Assembly (NCBI RefSeq): GCF_003269425.1
Contig: NZ_CP030104.1
Coordinates: 2,165,501 to 2,229,500 of the forward strand
Reading direction: 5' to 3'
From: Flagellimonas maritima
Lineage (GTDB): Bacteria > Bacteroidota > Bacteroidia > Flavobacteriales > Flavobacteriaceae
Length of the DNA stretch: 64,000 nt
The position numbers and the translations under genes are program-made. Shown in pieces: positions 45,237-54,495 of this stretch. The number at the start of each line of letters is the position of its first letter. The first letter of the stretch is position 1. The notes beneath the pieces are model-generated. The model was not told where the DNA came from, ran no database searches, and was given only the letters and a program-made list of their open reading frames with translations.

Positions 45237-46631
45237 TTATTTATTGCTTTCAAGTTCTGTAAAATACTTATAAAAATAGGGAATGGTTTCAATGCCCTTC
45301 AAATAATTCCAAACTCCAAAATGTTCATTGGGGGAGTGGATGGCATCACTGTCCAGACCAAAACCCATTAAAATTGTTTTACTTCCCAAGACCTGTTCAA
45401 AAAGTGCGACTATAGGAATGCTCCCCCCTGTACGTTCTGGCACTGGTGTTTTCCCAAACGTGGTTTCGTAAGCCTTTGCTGCAGCTTTATACCCAATGCT
45501 ATCAGTTTTAGTAACATAGGGAAGACCGCCATGATGTGGGGTAACTTTGACTTTAACACTTTTAGGCGCTATGGACTTAAAATGCTTTGCAAATAATTCT
45601 GTGATTTCGTCCGGGTCTTGATTTGGAACCAAACGCATCGAAATTTTTGCATAAGCCTTACTTGCAATAACTGTTTTTGCTCCCTCTCCGGTATATCCGC
45701 CCCAAATTCCATTGACATCCAAAGTTGGGCGAATAGAATACCTCTCAGAAGTTGTAAAACCTTTTTCACCTTGAACATCGTCAATATCCAATGCTTTCTT
45801 GTAATTATCTAAATTGAATGGGGCTTTTGCCATTTCTGCACGCTCGGCATCAGAAACTTTTTCAACCTTATCATAAAATCCAGGGATGGTGATATGATTG
45901 TTCTCGTCATGTAAAGATGCTATCATCTTGTTCAGTACATTGATAGGGTTTGGTACTGCGCCACCATATATACCAGAGTGCAAATCACGATTTGGCCCAG
46001 TAACTTCAACTTCAACATAGCTTAACCCCCTTAAGCCTGTTGTTATGGACGGTACATCATTTGCAATCATACCGGTATCGGATATTAGAATAATATCATT
46101 GGTAAATTTTTCTTTGTTCGATTCTAAAAATTCTGCCAGACTATCGCTTCCCACCTCTTCTTCACCTTCAATCATAAATTTTACGTTACATGGGAGTTGG
46201 TTGTTCTTCACCATAAATTCCATGGCCTTCACATGCATAAACATTTGCCCTTTATCATCACAGGCACCTCTAGCAAAAATAGCTCCATCCGGATGTATTT
46301 CGGTTTCTTTGATTACAGGCTCAAAAGGCGGGGAGGTCCATAATTCCAAAGGATCGGGCGGCTGTACATCATAATGGCCATAAACCAATATTGTAGGTAG
46401 ATTGGAATCAATGATTTTTTCACCAAATACCACTGGATAGCCCTTGGTCTCACATATTTCCGCATTGTCGCAACCCGCATCTTCCAAATATTTTTTAACC
46501 AATTTGGCAGTCTCCAGAACATCTTCTGAAAAAGCGGTATCAGCGCTTATCGAAGGTATTTTCAGCAATTCAATAAGTTCATTTATAAATCGCTCTTTGT
46601 TGGCGGCAATATATTCATTTATTTGTTCCAT
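45237..46631 (-). CDS. M20-family dipeptidase / peptidase
   Basis: 464 residues from the ATG at 46631 (MEQINEYIAANKERF). The longer frame starts in the tRNA-side intergenic region and adds a hydrophobic run not typical of the family. The zinc site includes YGHYDVQPPDP (His, Asp), GACDDKG and GEEEVGS; the C-terminal HSPNEHFG supplies the last His. The chain is metallopeptidase with an inserted dimerisation domain. It probably cleaves cytoplasmic dipeptides. It is monocistronic, divergent from tRNA-Leu. Confidence 0.93.
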   Translation of the reverse strand: MEQINEYIAANKERFINELIELLKIPSISADTAFSEDVLETAKLVKKYLEDAGCDNAEICETKGYPVVFGEKIIDSNLPTILVYGHYDVQPPDPLELWTSPPFEPVIKETEIHPDGAIFARGACDDKGQMFMHVKAMEFMVKNNQLPCNVKFMIEGEEEVGSDSLAEFLESNKEKFTNDIILISDTGMIANDVPSITTGLRGLSYVEVEVTGPNRDLHSGIYGGAVPNPINVLNKMIASLHDENNHITIPGFYDKVEKVSDAERAEMAKAPFNLDNYKKALDIDDVQGEKGFTTSERYSIRPTLDVNGIWGGYTGEGAKTVIASKAYAKISMRLVPNQDPDEITELFAKHFKSIAPKSVKVKVTPHHGGLPYVTKTDSIGYKAAAKAYETTFGKTPVPERTGGSIPIVALFEQVLGSKTILMGFGLDSDAIHSPNEHFGVWNYLKGIETIPYFYKYFTELESNK

Positions 46632-46689
46632 ATACGGTTTTAAAAAGTACACTAAAAGTACGAAAAACAAGTTTTTAAAAAGAGTGTAT

Positions 46690-46718
46690 TTGCAAATCGG
46701 AAAATTGAATTATATTTG
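46690..46718 (+). promoter_or_regulatory. promoter of tRNA-Leu (TTG-N18-TATATTTG)
   Basis: TTG at 46690-46692 and TATATTTG at 46711-46718 are exact consensus elements at 18-base spacing. The tRNA begins 12 bases after the box. Confidence 0.8.
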
Positions 46719-46729
46719 CAATCCTTTTT

Positions 46730-46811
46730 GCGGGCGTGGTGGAATTGGTAGACACGCTAGACTTAGGATCTAGTGCCGCAAGGTGTGAGAGTTCGAGTCT
46801 CTCCGCCCGCA
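46730..46811 (+). tRNA. tRNA-Leu(TAG)
   Basis: An 82-base class II tRNA. The acceptor is GCGGGCG/CGCCCGC with discriminator A, the D arm carries GGTGGAATTGGTAGACACG, the anticodon stem is CTAGA/TCTAG around CTTAGGA (anticodon TAG), there is a long variable arm (TGCCGCAAGGTG), and the T arm is GAGAG-TTCGAGT-CTCTC. CCA is not encoded. Confidence 0.97.
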
Positions 46812-46819
46812 CTAAAATG

Positions 46820-46850
46820 AAAAGCTTCCCTTCATCGGGGAGTTTTTTTG
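46820..46850 (+). terminator. terminator of tRNA-Leu
   Basis: The stem CTTCCC/GGGGAG (one G-U) with a 6-base loop and seven T follows the tRNA directly. Confidence 0.7.
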
Positions 46851-46851
46851 T

Positions 46852-47129
46852 TTGGGTACAAAATTTTCCTAGTTTCTTTAACTAAATTAGGATTTATATG
46901 GTTTGATATTATTTAGTATAAATCTCTTCTTTTCAACTTTCATATAATAGCATTTAGAATTTTTGACCCATTCAACACACCCGCCTTCATTTCACTGAGC
47001 TACATTATGGAAAGAGAGCTTGCCTATACAAGTTTTGAATACTACTCATAGTTTCAAATTGCCATTGGAAGGCTATTGCATCGATTTTCTAGCAAAAGCG
47101 AGTTGAGTTTACTTCTATCAGATTAAATC
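46852..47129. other. intergenic stretch before the DUF2490 operon
   Basis: The 430-base gap between tRNA-Leu and the DUF2490 start has no gene that I can support. Its right part (47130-47214) holds the operator-like repeats and the promoter box described separately; the left part shows nothing. Confidence 0.5.
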
Positions 47130-47165
47130 AATAGTAAAGCTATTTTATTTAATAGTAATGCTATT
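47130..47165 (+). promoter_or_regulatory. two 15-base inverted repeats 21 bp apart (putative activator sites)
   Basis: AATAG-TAAAG-CTATT (47130-47144) and AATAG-TAATG-CTATT (47151-47165) share half-sites and 13 of 15 bases. Their centres are exactly 21 bp apart, i.e. two helical turns. With transcription expected near 47219, they sit about 61 and 82 bases upstream, positions typical of class I activator sites. Confidence 0.55.
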
Positions 47166-47206
47166 AAAATTTTGTTAATAACTACCCAACCGTTCAAGTT
47201 TAATAT

Positions 47207-47214
47207 TATTTTTG
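47207..47214 (+). promoter_or_regulatory. -7 box (TATTTTTG) of the DUF2490 / carbonic anhydrase operon
   Basis: An exact TAnnTTTG box lies 30 bases before the start codon. No TTG is found at 17-23 bases, which agrees with dependence on the upstream repeats. Confidence 0.5.
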
Positions 47215-47244
47215 TCTAACAAAATTTTAAAAAGTTTAGACAGA

Positions 47245-47943
47245 ATGAAAAAAACATACCTCAGTATTTTAACCTGTTCTATATTATTTATTAATGCTAA
47301 TGCGCAAGCTCCTGATGGAGAACAGTTGGGTGCCTGGTATATGTATTTTTACAATGCTACGTTCAAGGAATCAAATTGGGGTATTCAAGGGGATATACAA
47401 TATAGGGACTGGCGAGGACTCGGTGACAGGGAACAATTGTTGTTGCGCTCTGGTATCACCTATAGACCAACAAATTCCGGAGTACTGTTTACTGTGGGAT
47501 TTGCCAATATTACAACTGGACAATATGGAGTGGATATAGACAACCCAATATCGGAAAACCGTATCTATCAAGAAGCGTTATTTTCTAACACTATTTTAAA
47601 AAGGTTACTGTTAACGCATCGTTTTAGATATGAACAGCGTTGGGTTGAAGACCAAGATTTTAGAACACGTTACCGTTACAATCTCTTTGTCAATATTCCC
47701 TTTAAAGGAACTACGCTTGATAAAGGAACCCCCTATTTTGCCTTTTACAATGAACTTTTTATCAATGGGGAACGAAATATAGGAAATGGTCGTGAGGTTC
47801 AATTTTTTGATCGAAATAGAACCTATTTAGGCCTAGGATATGCCATTAAGAAAAATTTGAGAGTCCAGTTGGGATGGATGGAACAGACCACCAATAACTG
47901 GCAGAAAGGACAGCTGCAGTTTAGCCTGCACCATACATTTTAA
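47245..47943 (+). CDS. DUF2490 outer-membrane beta-barrel protein
   Basis: 232 residues from the ATG at 47245 (MKKTYLSILTC); a TTG 11 codons up is inside the promoter box and is rejected. A signal peptide (about 1-21, ending NANAQ) is followed by repeating amphipathic strands with tryptophan/arginine-rich turns (YRDWRGLGDREQLLLRSG, HRFRYEQRW, RTRYRYNLF) and a final HHTF ending in Phe, as in outer-membrane barrels. It matches DUF2490. Role unknown. The next gene, a lipoprotein carbonic anhydrase, starts 31 bases later on the same message. Confidence 0.85.
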   Translation: MKKTYLSILTCSILFINANAQAPDGEQLGAWYMYFYNATFKESNWGIQGDIQYRDWRGLGDREQLLLRSGITYRPTNSGVLFTVGFANITTGQYGVDIDNPISENRIYQEALFSNTILKRLLLTHRFRYEQRWVEDQDFRTRYRYNLFVNIPFKGTTLDKGTPYFAFYNELFINGERNIGNGREVQFFDRNRTYLGLGYAIKKNLRVQLGWMEQTTNNWQKGQLQFSLHHTF

Positions 47944-47974
47944 CCATTAATTTTAAACTTTAATTAGATAACAA

Positions 47975-48742
47975 ATGAAAAAAATCACATTACAATCAGT
48001 TGGAATTTTAGCATCATTATTTTTAGCATCCTGCCAAGAAACGAAAAAAACAGAACCTGTTGAGCAAGAAACACAACAGGAGCTTATTGAAGAAAAAGTA
48101 GTCGAAAGTATTTTAACTGCTGAAGAGCAAGCTGATATGACACCTCAAGAAATTGTAGGAAGACTTAAAAAGGGAAATGAAAATTTTATGAACAATAATC
48201 TAACCCAACGTGACCATTCGGCGCAACGTAGAAAAGCAATGATAGGGCAATTTCCAAAAGCTATCGTACTTTCTTGTGTAGACAGCCGTGTACCCGTAGA
48301 GGATGTTTTTGATTTGGGAATTGGTGATATTTTTGTAGCACGTGTCGCAGGTAATATTGAAAATGCGGATATCGTTGGGTCGATGGAATTTGCGACAGCC
48401 GTTGCAGGTTCTAAAGTTGTTATCGTAATGGGACACACTGCTTGTGGTGCAGTAAAATCTACAATCGACCAAGTTGATGCGAAAGCATTGGGGATGAATT
48501 CACTTGCCGATCTTATTGATGAGATTCAGCCTGCGGTTGAAGAAACTGAATTTGAAGGTGAGCGTACGACTAAAAATATCGAGTTTACCGACCTCGTTAT
48601 CAATAATAATGCGATGCGCACGGTAATGAATATAAGACAGCAATCACCTACAATGGCAAAAATGGAAGATGAAGGTGAACTTATGATTGTATCCGCCCTT
48701 TACAATATGGAAACAGGAAAAGTGACCTTTAACAACGATTAA
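47975..48742 (+). CDS. beta-carbonic anhydrase, lipoprotein
   Basis: 255 residues. The lipobox LFLASC (Cys20) and a Glu/Gln-rich linker (21-50) precede a beta-class carbonic anhydrase domain. Zinc ligands are Cys101, His154 and Cys157, with the Asp103-Arg105 dyad in SCVDSRVP, all intact. It interconverts CO2 and bicarbonate. Most bacterial beta enzymes are cytoplasmic; this one is predicted to be anchored in the envelope. It is co-transcribed with the DUF2490 barrel and ended by the hairpin at 48766-48799. Confidence 0.93.
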   Translation: MKKITLQSVGILASLFLASCQETKKTEPVEQETQQELIEEKVVESILTAEEQADMTPQEIVGRLKKGNENFMNNNLTQRDHSAQRRKAMIGQFPKAIVLSCVDSRVPVEDVFDLGIGDIFVARVAGNIENADIVGSMEFATAVAGSKVVIVMGHTACGAVKSTIDQVDAKALGMNSLADLIDEIQPAVEETEFEGERTTKNIEFTDLVINNNAMRTVMNIRQQSPTMAKMEDEGELMIVSALYNMETGKVTFNND

Positions 48743-48765
48743 ATTTGTTGAATAAATCAGGTAAT

Positions 48766-48799
48766 AAATCCCTATGGCTCAAGTTATAGGGATTTTTTT
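48766..48799 (+). terminator. terminator of the DUF2490 / carbonic anhydrase operon
   Basis: A perfect 10-bp stem (AAATCCCTAT/ATAGGGATTT) with a 10-base loop is followed by a T run. Confidence 0.88.
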
Positions 48800-48892
48800 A
48801 ACTTATTGGTCAATTTCAATATCCAACAAAATATAATAGGAATTGACTTTTTTAAATCCTTCGATATAATTAGATGATTTAATTCAAAACCA

Positions 48893-49441
48893 ATGGAAAT
48901 ATACTATACTAAAATTATAGAATCAATTGTCGTTATAGCCATATTCATAGTAATTCGAATGGTGATGAATCGACTTATAAATAAAACGATTACAGATAAA
49001 GTGCTTCAAAAATCCAGAATTCAACTTATTAGAAGAGCCATCCATTTTATTTTATTGCTGGTTAGCCTAATCATCCTTATGGTAATCTGGGGTGTAAAAC
49101 AATCTGAATTGGCAGTATTTGTTGGTTCTTTACTCACAATTATTGGTGTTGCTTTCTTTGCGCAATGGTCACTATTATCAAATATAACTTCAAGTATCAT
49201 TATTTTCTTTGGACATTCAGTAAAGATTGGGGATTCCATATCAATTATGGAAACAAAAGATTATGAGATTAGAGGGGAAGTTTTGAACATAGGATTATTT
49301 TTTACTAAAGTAAAAATGTATCCCACAGATGAAGAGATAACTTTGCCTAATAATATTTTTATTCAAAAAACCATCCGAAAAGTAAATCATCTCGGCGATG
49401 AATTACAGAATAGCTTAACTATTAATCAAGAACTTTTATAG
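48893..49441 (+). CDS. small MscS-type mechanosensitive channel
   Basis: 182 residues: three membrane segments (about 8-24, 48-68, 75-95), the last with the MscS pore-helix character (GSLLTIIGVAFFAQWSLLSNITSSIIIFF), then a short beta domain (KIGDSISI, VLNIGLFFTKVKM, PNNIFIQKTI). The large C-terminal cage domain of E. coli MscS is mostly missing. It probably releases solutes on osmotic downshift. Single gene, about 150 bases after the carbonic anhydrase terminator. Confidence 0.88.
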   Translation: MEIYYTKIIESIVVIAIFIVIRMVMNRLINKTITDKVLQKSRIQLIRRAIHFILLLVSLIILMVIWGVKQSELAVFVGSLLTIIGVAFFAQWSLLSNITSSIIIFFGHSVKIGDSISIMETKDYEIRGEVLNIGLFFTKVKMYPTDEEITLPNNIFIQKTIRKVNHLGDELQNSLTINQELL

Positions 49442-49747
49442 CTATTTTAAACAAAGAATTTTCAGCTAAAACACCATGAAAGATTGCCATAGCCTTAGAA
49501 AATAAAGTCATGAAAAGATGCTATCATTTCTCGATACTTCTAACAAGAAACTACAGTGCAATACGTATTTTGAGCTTTCTTCTCACACTATAGCTGATAT
49601 TTTTCTATGATGAATGACGATATTGTTAATTTTTTCATTAAAGCCGATACTCATAAAACCGCGAAATCTTGGTGATAGAAGAATTCTCGAGATATATTGT
49701 CGATAACCAATATTTAGATTGTGTTGATACTTAGGGGTATAAATATC
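49442..49747. other. intergenic stretch, nothing recognised
   Basis: About 306 AT-rich bases lie between the convergent MscS-like gene and the unknown lipoprotein gene. I see no clear hairpin terminator, ORF or RNA gene. Confidence 0.5.
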
Positions 49748-51454
49748 TCATTCCCAAACAACCGACCTCTTTTTGGTCAATTTAGTGCCGATGTTCTCAA
49801 AGGTTTCTTTACTCATATAGTGGCGCAACGGATGAAACTCTTTTAAAAACCCATCTTGATTATTACTGCCAATTATGGTTTTATCAAATTCACTTCCGCT
49901 CCAAGTAGTTTTGGACCAGGGTAAGTTCAATTCATTGGGCGATTTGTCAAAGGACCATTCTGGACCTACGGATACCCATCTTAATGTGAATGCTTGTGTT
50001 GCAGTGTTCCCATAATCTATCCAAGTTATCCCATTTTCTGCCGTCGCATTTTTTGGACGATCCTCAAGCCTAGAGTATACTAAGGTATAATTCCTGTTAT
50101 CGTCCAAAATTATTTCATCATCCATGATACTTGTGTTTTCAAGACCTTTTACTTTTGAAAAAGGAAAAGCGGCATCATAGGTCGTTAAACTCCAATAGCG
50201 GCATTGTGCAGGTTTTAAGATTTTTGCACCGTTACGGGTATCTGGGAAGGTTGGCATTTTTCCGGTAAGTACATAGATTTTACCTTTTTTAATACTCATT
50301 CCATTAGTAAGATAGCCATGGTAGTTACTCCCGGTGGCATGGGGCTCCAGACTTGATGGTGCAGGCATGTCGGCCCCACGACCTGTGATTCCTTTGTGCA
50401 GATCACGAACGTATTTTTTGTCTGAAGGACTATTTTTGTAAAGTGCCCTGGAAGCTCCCGAAGCAATTTGTAAAAAAATTCCAAATTGCTTGTCCCACCC
50501 GATATCCTTACCATTATAAGGTGCTGGGTCACTGTTCCCAATATCACGGTTGGCCATTGTTTCCTCAGAAGCTTGAACAAAACCTTCGTAATCAGCTACA
50601 ACGGTAAACTTTTCGCCCGTTTTTAATTCAAAATACATTTTGGGGAGTTCCACCCCAGCATCTGGAAACTTATCCTTATCGATACCATAATACCTTATCC
50701 AAACATCTCCAAAATCCCAAGGCCCTCTTCCATGACCTTCTGATTTATTCGCTCCCCAAGGCCCTTGTGCCTGTATAGCACTGGCGTGCCGTAGTTTTCC
50801 ATTTCCCCTGTACGGCGGCTCGTGCGATGGGTCCAGTTCGGTTGCATTGCCTAAACTCATTTTATAAATTACTTCGTATGCTCTATTTTTTGCCAAGCGA
50901 TTTCCATTTGGCTTAAACGGATTACTATTATTTGCTTTGGGCACGATATCAGAATCAACTATCGCTACCTCACCGTTACCTGCAAATTTGTCATATCTAT
51001 AACCGGCGCCATCAAATGGGGGAGAAGTTTGAACGCTAAAAAATCTACAATAGGGAAAATCCCCTTCAATTTTCATAAAGGAACCAAAAGGAGCATATAT
51101 GATTGGAGCTAATAAATAGGTGCAATGTGGATCGGGAAAACTACCGTAGAGTTTCTTAAAATTAATTTTATGGGCCATACGGGAAACCCATTGATCTTTG
51201 GGGTCGATATCTTCAAATTTAACCAATCGTATGTTTTTGAACCGCTCGCTATCATATCCTTTTGGTAGAATGCTATCAGGAAGTTTGGACGGAACCTCCC
51301 CTTTAGCCCATTTTTTGATATAGTGCTCCAAGTTATCCGATATTCGTTGGGCTTCAGCTTTTAAATCAGCTGCTGACCTATATGGATATTCAGGTGCTTT
51401 GGGCAAGCAACCAAAAAAAGTAAGCGTAAATAAAAAGATAACTATATTTCTCAT
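49748..51454 (-). CDS. large lipoprotein of unknown function
   Basis: 568 residues. The lipobox FFGC (Cys16) and a linker precede a long globular chain rich in Trp, Gly and Pro. It holds many aromatic and glycine pairs (FPYCRFFSVQTSPPFDGAGYRY, KPAQCRYWSLTTYD, WVSVGPEW) and several Cys that could pair, as expected for a stable secreted protein. No catalytic triad, metal motif or known glycan-binding signature is obvious. It is not clearly joined to its neighbours; a small broken gene lies upstream. Confidence 0.7.
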   Translation of the reverse strand: MRNIVIFLFTLTFFGCLPKAPEYPYRSAADLKAEAQRISDNLEHYIKKWAKGEVPSKLPDSILPKGYDSERFKNIRLVKFEDIDPKDQWVSRMAHKINFKKLYGSFPDPHCTYLLAPIIYAPFGSFMKIEGDFPYCRFFSVQTSPPFDGAGYRYDKFAGNGEVAIVDSDIVPKANNSNPFKPNGNRLAKNRAYEVIYKMSLGNATELDPSHEPPYRGNGKLRHASAIQAQGPWGANKSEGHGRGPWDFGDVWIRYYGIDKDKFPDAGVELPKMYFELKTGEKFTVVADYEGFVQASEETMANRDIGNSDPAPYNGKDIGWDKQFGIFLQIASGASRALYKNSPSDKKYVRDLHKGITGRGADMPAPSSLEPHATGSNYHGYLTNGMSIKKGKIYVLTGKMPTFPDTRNGAKILKPAQCRYWSLTTYDAAFPFSKVKGLENTSIMDDEIILDDNRNYTLVYSRLEDRPKNATAENGITWIDYGNTATQAFTLRWVSVGPEWSFDKSPNELNLPWSKTTWSGSEFDKTIIGSNNQDGFLKEFHPLRHYMSKETFENIGTKLTKKRSVVWE

Positions 51455-51480
51455 GTAGCTACATGTTTAATTCATATTTT

Positions 51481-51820
51481 TTAATCCAATATTCTTCTCA
51501 TAATAAATGTTGTGGCTGATAAATTTTCTGCGTTGGGTTTCTCTCCTGGTATCCGAAAACTATCATTAACTACGGTTATCTCAACACTGTCTTCTGTTGT
51601 TCTGTCACTAATGGTCAAAATATTTCCGTTTAACTCCCAAGTACCTTGAAAAATATCCAAAATATCATCGCGACAATTAATAGTATCGGGGTCATTACTA
51701 AATATATAGTATTGTATTTTCTGAAACGAGTTCTCCATTATCCTTAAAATCATATTTCAGGATTTTACATTTTCTGGAGATGAGTTCGTTAAGAATTACT
51801 TCAGCATTCAATATTAATTT
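51481..51820 (-). pseudogene. broken lipocalin-like gene (frameshift)
   Basis: The ORF 51481-51753 gives 90 residues (GTWELNGNILTISDRT) that look like the second half of a lipocalin-like domain (the usual G-T-W-x-L-x-G-N-x-L-T-I strand). A different frame just upstream (about 51710-51820) reads ISRKCKILKYDFKDNGELVS, like the expected first half, then stops in the AT tract near 51700-51712. The two halves join with one frameshift. There is no N-terminal signal peptide. Alternatively the downstream ORF is a small intact gene. Confidence 0.4.
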
Positions 51821-51972
51821 TTTTTAAATGTATATGTGAAAGGTCAATAGATTGATGGTGCACTATTACTTTTCGATAAGTAGTTACCGTTTTTTGATAT
51901 TAGTCAAGAGTGAATATCCAAAAGTCATGTTGGACCCAGGATTATATTGAAGTGAGGTAAGGACAGGTTTAA

Positions 51973-52530
51973 CTATTTAGTCCTGATACGACTTAAAGTT
52001 TCTTGAGATATATTAAGATAGCTTGCTATTTGGCCAGAACTGGCAAGCTGTAATAATTCCGGTCTTTCAAGAACTAAACGATTATAGCGTTCAGAAGCTG
52101 GCTTAACTTTTGAAAGAGCCCCTAATCTTGCTATGTCGACAAAGTACTTTTCAAGCATAAGCCTTCCAAATTTATTGAACTCTGGATACTTTTCATACAT
52201 ATACTGGAGATCGGTGTACGTCAAAGAAAAGATTTGACTATCACTTAAAAGCTCAATGTTTTCTGCACAAGGTGTCTGTGATAGAAATGAATCCATATGA
52301 GTTATGAAATCATTGTTGGTCCAAAAGTAATTTGAAATTTTGGAATCGCCGGACCATTTAAATTGATGTGCAAATCCATTGGGCATAAAATAAATTTTAT
52401 TGCTGGTCTCTCCCTGCTTCAATAAAACATGCCCTTTATGAAAAAAATTTACTTTGATTCTCGATTCAAGCTCTTTACTTGCCAAGGCGCTAATATCTGC
52501 AACCGTTCTTATTACATCTATGACTATCAC
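51973..52530 (-). CDS. Crp/Fnr-family transcription regulator
   Basis: 185 residues. A cyclic-nucleotide-binding-like fold (about 20-115; FFHKGHVLLKQGETSNKIYF, split here) precedes a C-terminal HTH (about 150-185; LASSGQIASYLNISQETLSR). The cyclic-AMP-contacting Arg/Glu pair is not clear, as in many members from this phylum. Target genes are unknown. The gene is divergent from the TPR regulator, with about 270 bases between the two starts. Confidence 0.88.
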   Translation of the reverse strand: MIVIDVIRTVADISALASKELESRIKVNFFHKGHVLLKQGETSNKIYFMPNGFAHQFKWSGDSKISNYFWTNNDFITHMDSFLSQTPCAENIELLSDSQIFSLTYTDLQYMYEKYPEFNKFGRLMLEKYFVDIARLGALSKVKPASERYNRLVLERPELLQLASSGQIASYLNISQETLSRIRTK

Positions 52531-52800
52531 CTAAATTTGAGATTTGTTAAAGTGTGAAATATACACGATTTTAAATTTATCATCTTCTGTTCAGCACATT
52601 TATATTATGAATATCATTGGATAAAAATTACTTTTTTTAAACTTTGTACAATGCTCATTTCTATTGAATTAATTCTAAAATATAAAAAATGGAATCTTTC
52701 AATTTTTGGCAATTTTAATTGGTCTACTAGTTAAAATTCATGTAAAACATCATCTATTTGGTTCCATAATTTATCTTTACACTCTAGTCTTAAATTTATT

Positions 52801-54495
52801 ATGCGTCTTATTATCAGTACTTTACTATTTTTTGTATTCTCTACTTTAGCTTTTGGGCAAAAAACTGTAACTACGGTAGACAGCCTTAAAATAGTGCTAA
52901 AAAATTATCCTGACCTAAATGAAGACCGAGTAGATGCTTTAAACGATTTGGGATACCGGTATTGGATCGTAGACTCCAACGAATCCGAAAAATATGGTAT
53001 TGAAGCATTGCAATTGGCCAAGGAGATAAATTACAATGAAGGTATGGCCATGGCCAAAAGAGTGCTTGGCGTAGCCTATTGGACCCAAGGAAGGTTAAAA
53101 CTTGCATTGGAAAACTTAACTTCCGCTCAATCTATCTATGAAATTATAAACAAAGATGAGGGGGTCGCCAACTGCCTTATGAATACTGGAATGGTCTATG
53201 CCGATATTGGAGATTATGACAAGGCTTTGGATATCTACTATCAGTCCATTGAAAAATTCACCAAATTGAATTTAACATCGCGCATTGCCACCACTTTTAA
53301 TAAGATAGGTGCCGCTCATACCCAGAAAAAGCAATATTCTAAAGCTAAAGATTATCTTGTTGATGCCATTGAAATGCATTCCCAAGATGATTTCTTTTAC
53401 GGAATGGCAGAGGCCCATAACGAATTGGGCAAAATTTTTCTTTTTGAAAATCAACTTGGGCAAGCTGACTATCATTTAAAAAAAGCTGTCAATCTTGGGA
53501 AAAAGGTAAACGATGAAGATGGACTCCTGGGTAACAAGATACAAATGGGAAAATTGCAGCGTCTTCGAAAAAACTATGCCGAATCGGAAAGATATCTTAA
53601 TGAGGCTTTGCTTTTGGCAAAGAAAAAAAAGCTGCGGAAATATATTCTAGAAGCTTATGCACAATTGAAGTTATTGAAAAAAGATGAAGGCAAATTTGAA
53701 GAATCATTGGAGTATTATAATGACTTTATCATTCTGAAGGATTCCATTTATAATACTGAAAAGTCAAAACAAATAGCGGCCTTGGAGTTTTCCAACGAGC
53801 TTGCGGACAAGGAAAAAGAAATCGCTTTGCTGCAAGAAAAAGAACGTAACAACACTATTATAAAATGGAGTTTTGCAAGCGGTAGTGTTGCTATAGCAAT
53901 CATTGGTTTTTTGGTATTCAAAAATCAACAGCAAAAAAGGGCCAAAAAGCGAGAGATGTACAAAAGAAAGCAGGAAATAAAGGAGTCAGAGGAGGAGCTT
54001 GCCAAAACTGAACTTGAAAATGCCCGATTGAAACAAAAAGAGATGGCGCAACAATTGGAGTTCAGAAATAAAGAACTTACTTCTTATGCGCTCAATTTTG
54101 CCCAAAAAAATGAACTTCTGACCCATTTAGAGGAAAAAATCGCCCTTGCTAAAAAAGCTACTCCTACAGAGCAGTTCAGAATATTGGGAGAACTTCACCG
54201 TGACATCAAACAGCATGTAAATATAGATAGTGATTGGGAGGATTTTAAAAGGTATTTTGAGGAAGTACATACAGACTTTCATAGCAATCTTAAACAGGAA
54301 CACCCCGATTTAACTTCAAACGACCTTAAAATCTGTTCCCTTACCCGTCTTAATCTAAATATAAAAGAAACGGCCAATATTTTGGGAATTTCCCCTGAAA
54401 GTGCAAAAACAGCACGTTATAGGCTTAGAAAAAAGTTGAATTTATCTCCTGATAAGGAACTATTGGATTACTTTCTACAGTTGGAAAACAACTGA
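52801..54495 (+). CDS. TPR sensor / LuxR-like HTH regulator, membrane-bound
   Basis: 564 residues. A signal peptide (1-20, ending LAFGQ) is followed by six or seven tetratricopeptide repeats (about 40-320), one membrane segment (about 354-372; WSFASGSVAIAIIGFLVF), a charged coiled coil (about 375-440) and a C-terminal HTH (about 505-564; KETANILGISPESAKTARYR). This is the same one-component plan as the 3220-5991 regulator, with TPRs in place of propeller blades. The two HTH tails share NDLK-C---RLNL-IKE and RYRLRKKL. Its nearest downstream genes (54722-57743) are possible targets. Confidence 0.88.
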   Translation: MRLIISTLLFFVFSTLAFGQKTVTTVDSLKIVLKNYPDLNEDRVDALNDLGYRYWIVDSNESEKYGIEALQLAKEINYNEGMAMAKRVLGVAYWTQGRLKLALENLTSAQSIYEIINKDEGVANCLMNTGMVYADIGDYDKALDIYYQSIEKFTKLNLTSRIATTFNKIGAAHTQKKQYSKAKDYLVDAIEMHSQDDFFYGMAEAHNELGKIFLFENQLGQADYHLKKAVNLGKKVNDEDGLLGNKIQMGKLQRLRKNYAESERYLNEALLLAKKKKLRKYILEAYAQLKLLKKDEGKFEESLEYYNDFIILKDSIYNTEKSKQIAALEFSNELADKEKEIALLQEKERNNTIIKWSFASGSVAIAIIGFLVFKNQQQKRAKKREMYKRKQEIKESEEELAKTELENARLKQKEMAQQLEFRNKELTSYALNFAQKNELLTHLEEKIALAKKATPTEQFRILGELHRDIKQHVNIDSDWEDFKRYFEEVHTDFHSNLKQEHPDLTSNDLKICSLTRLNLNIKETANILGISPESAKTARYRLRKKLNLSPDKELLDYFLQLENN

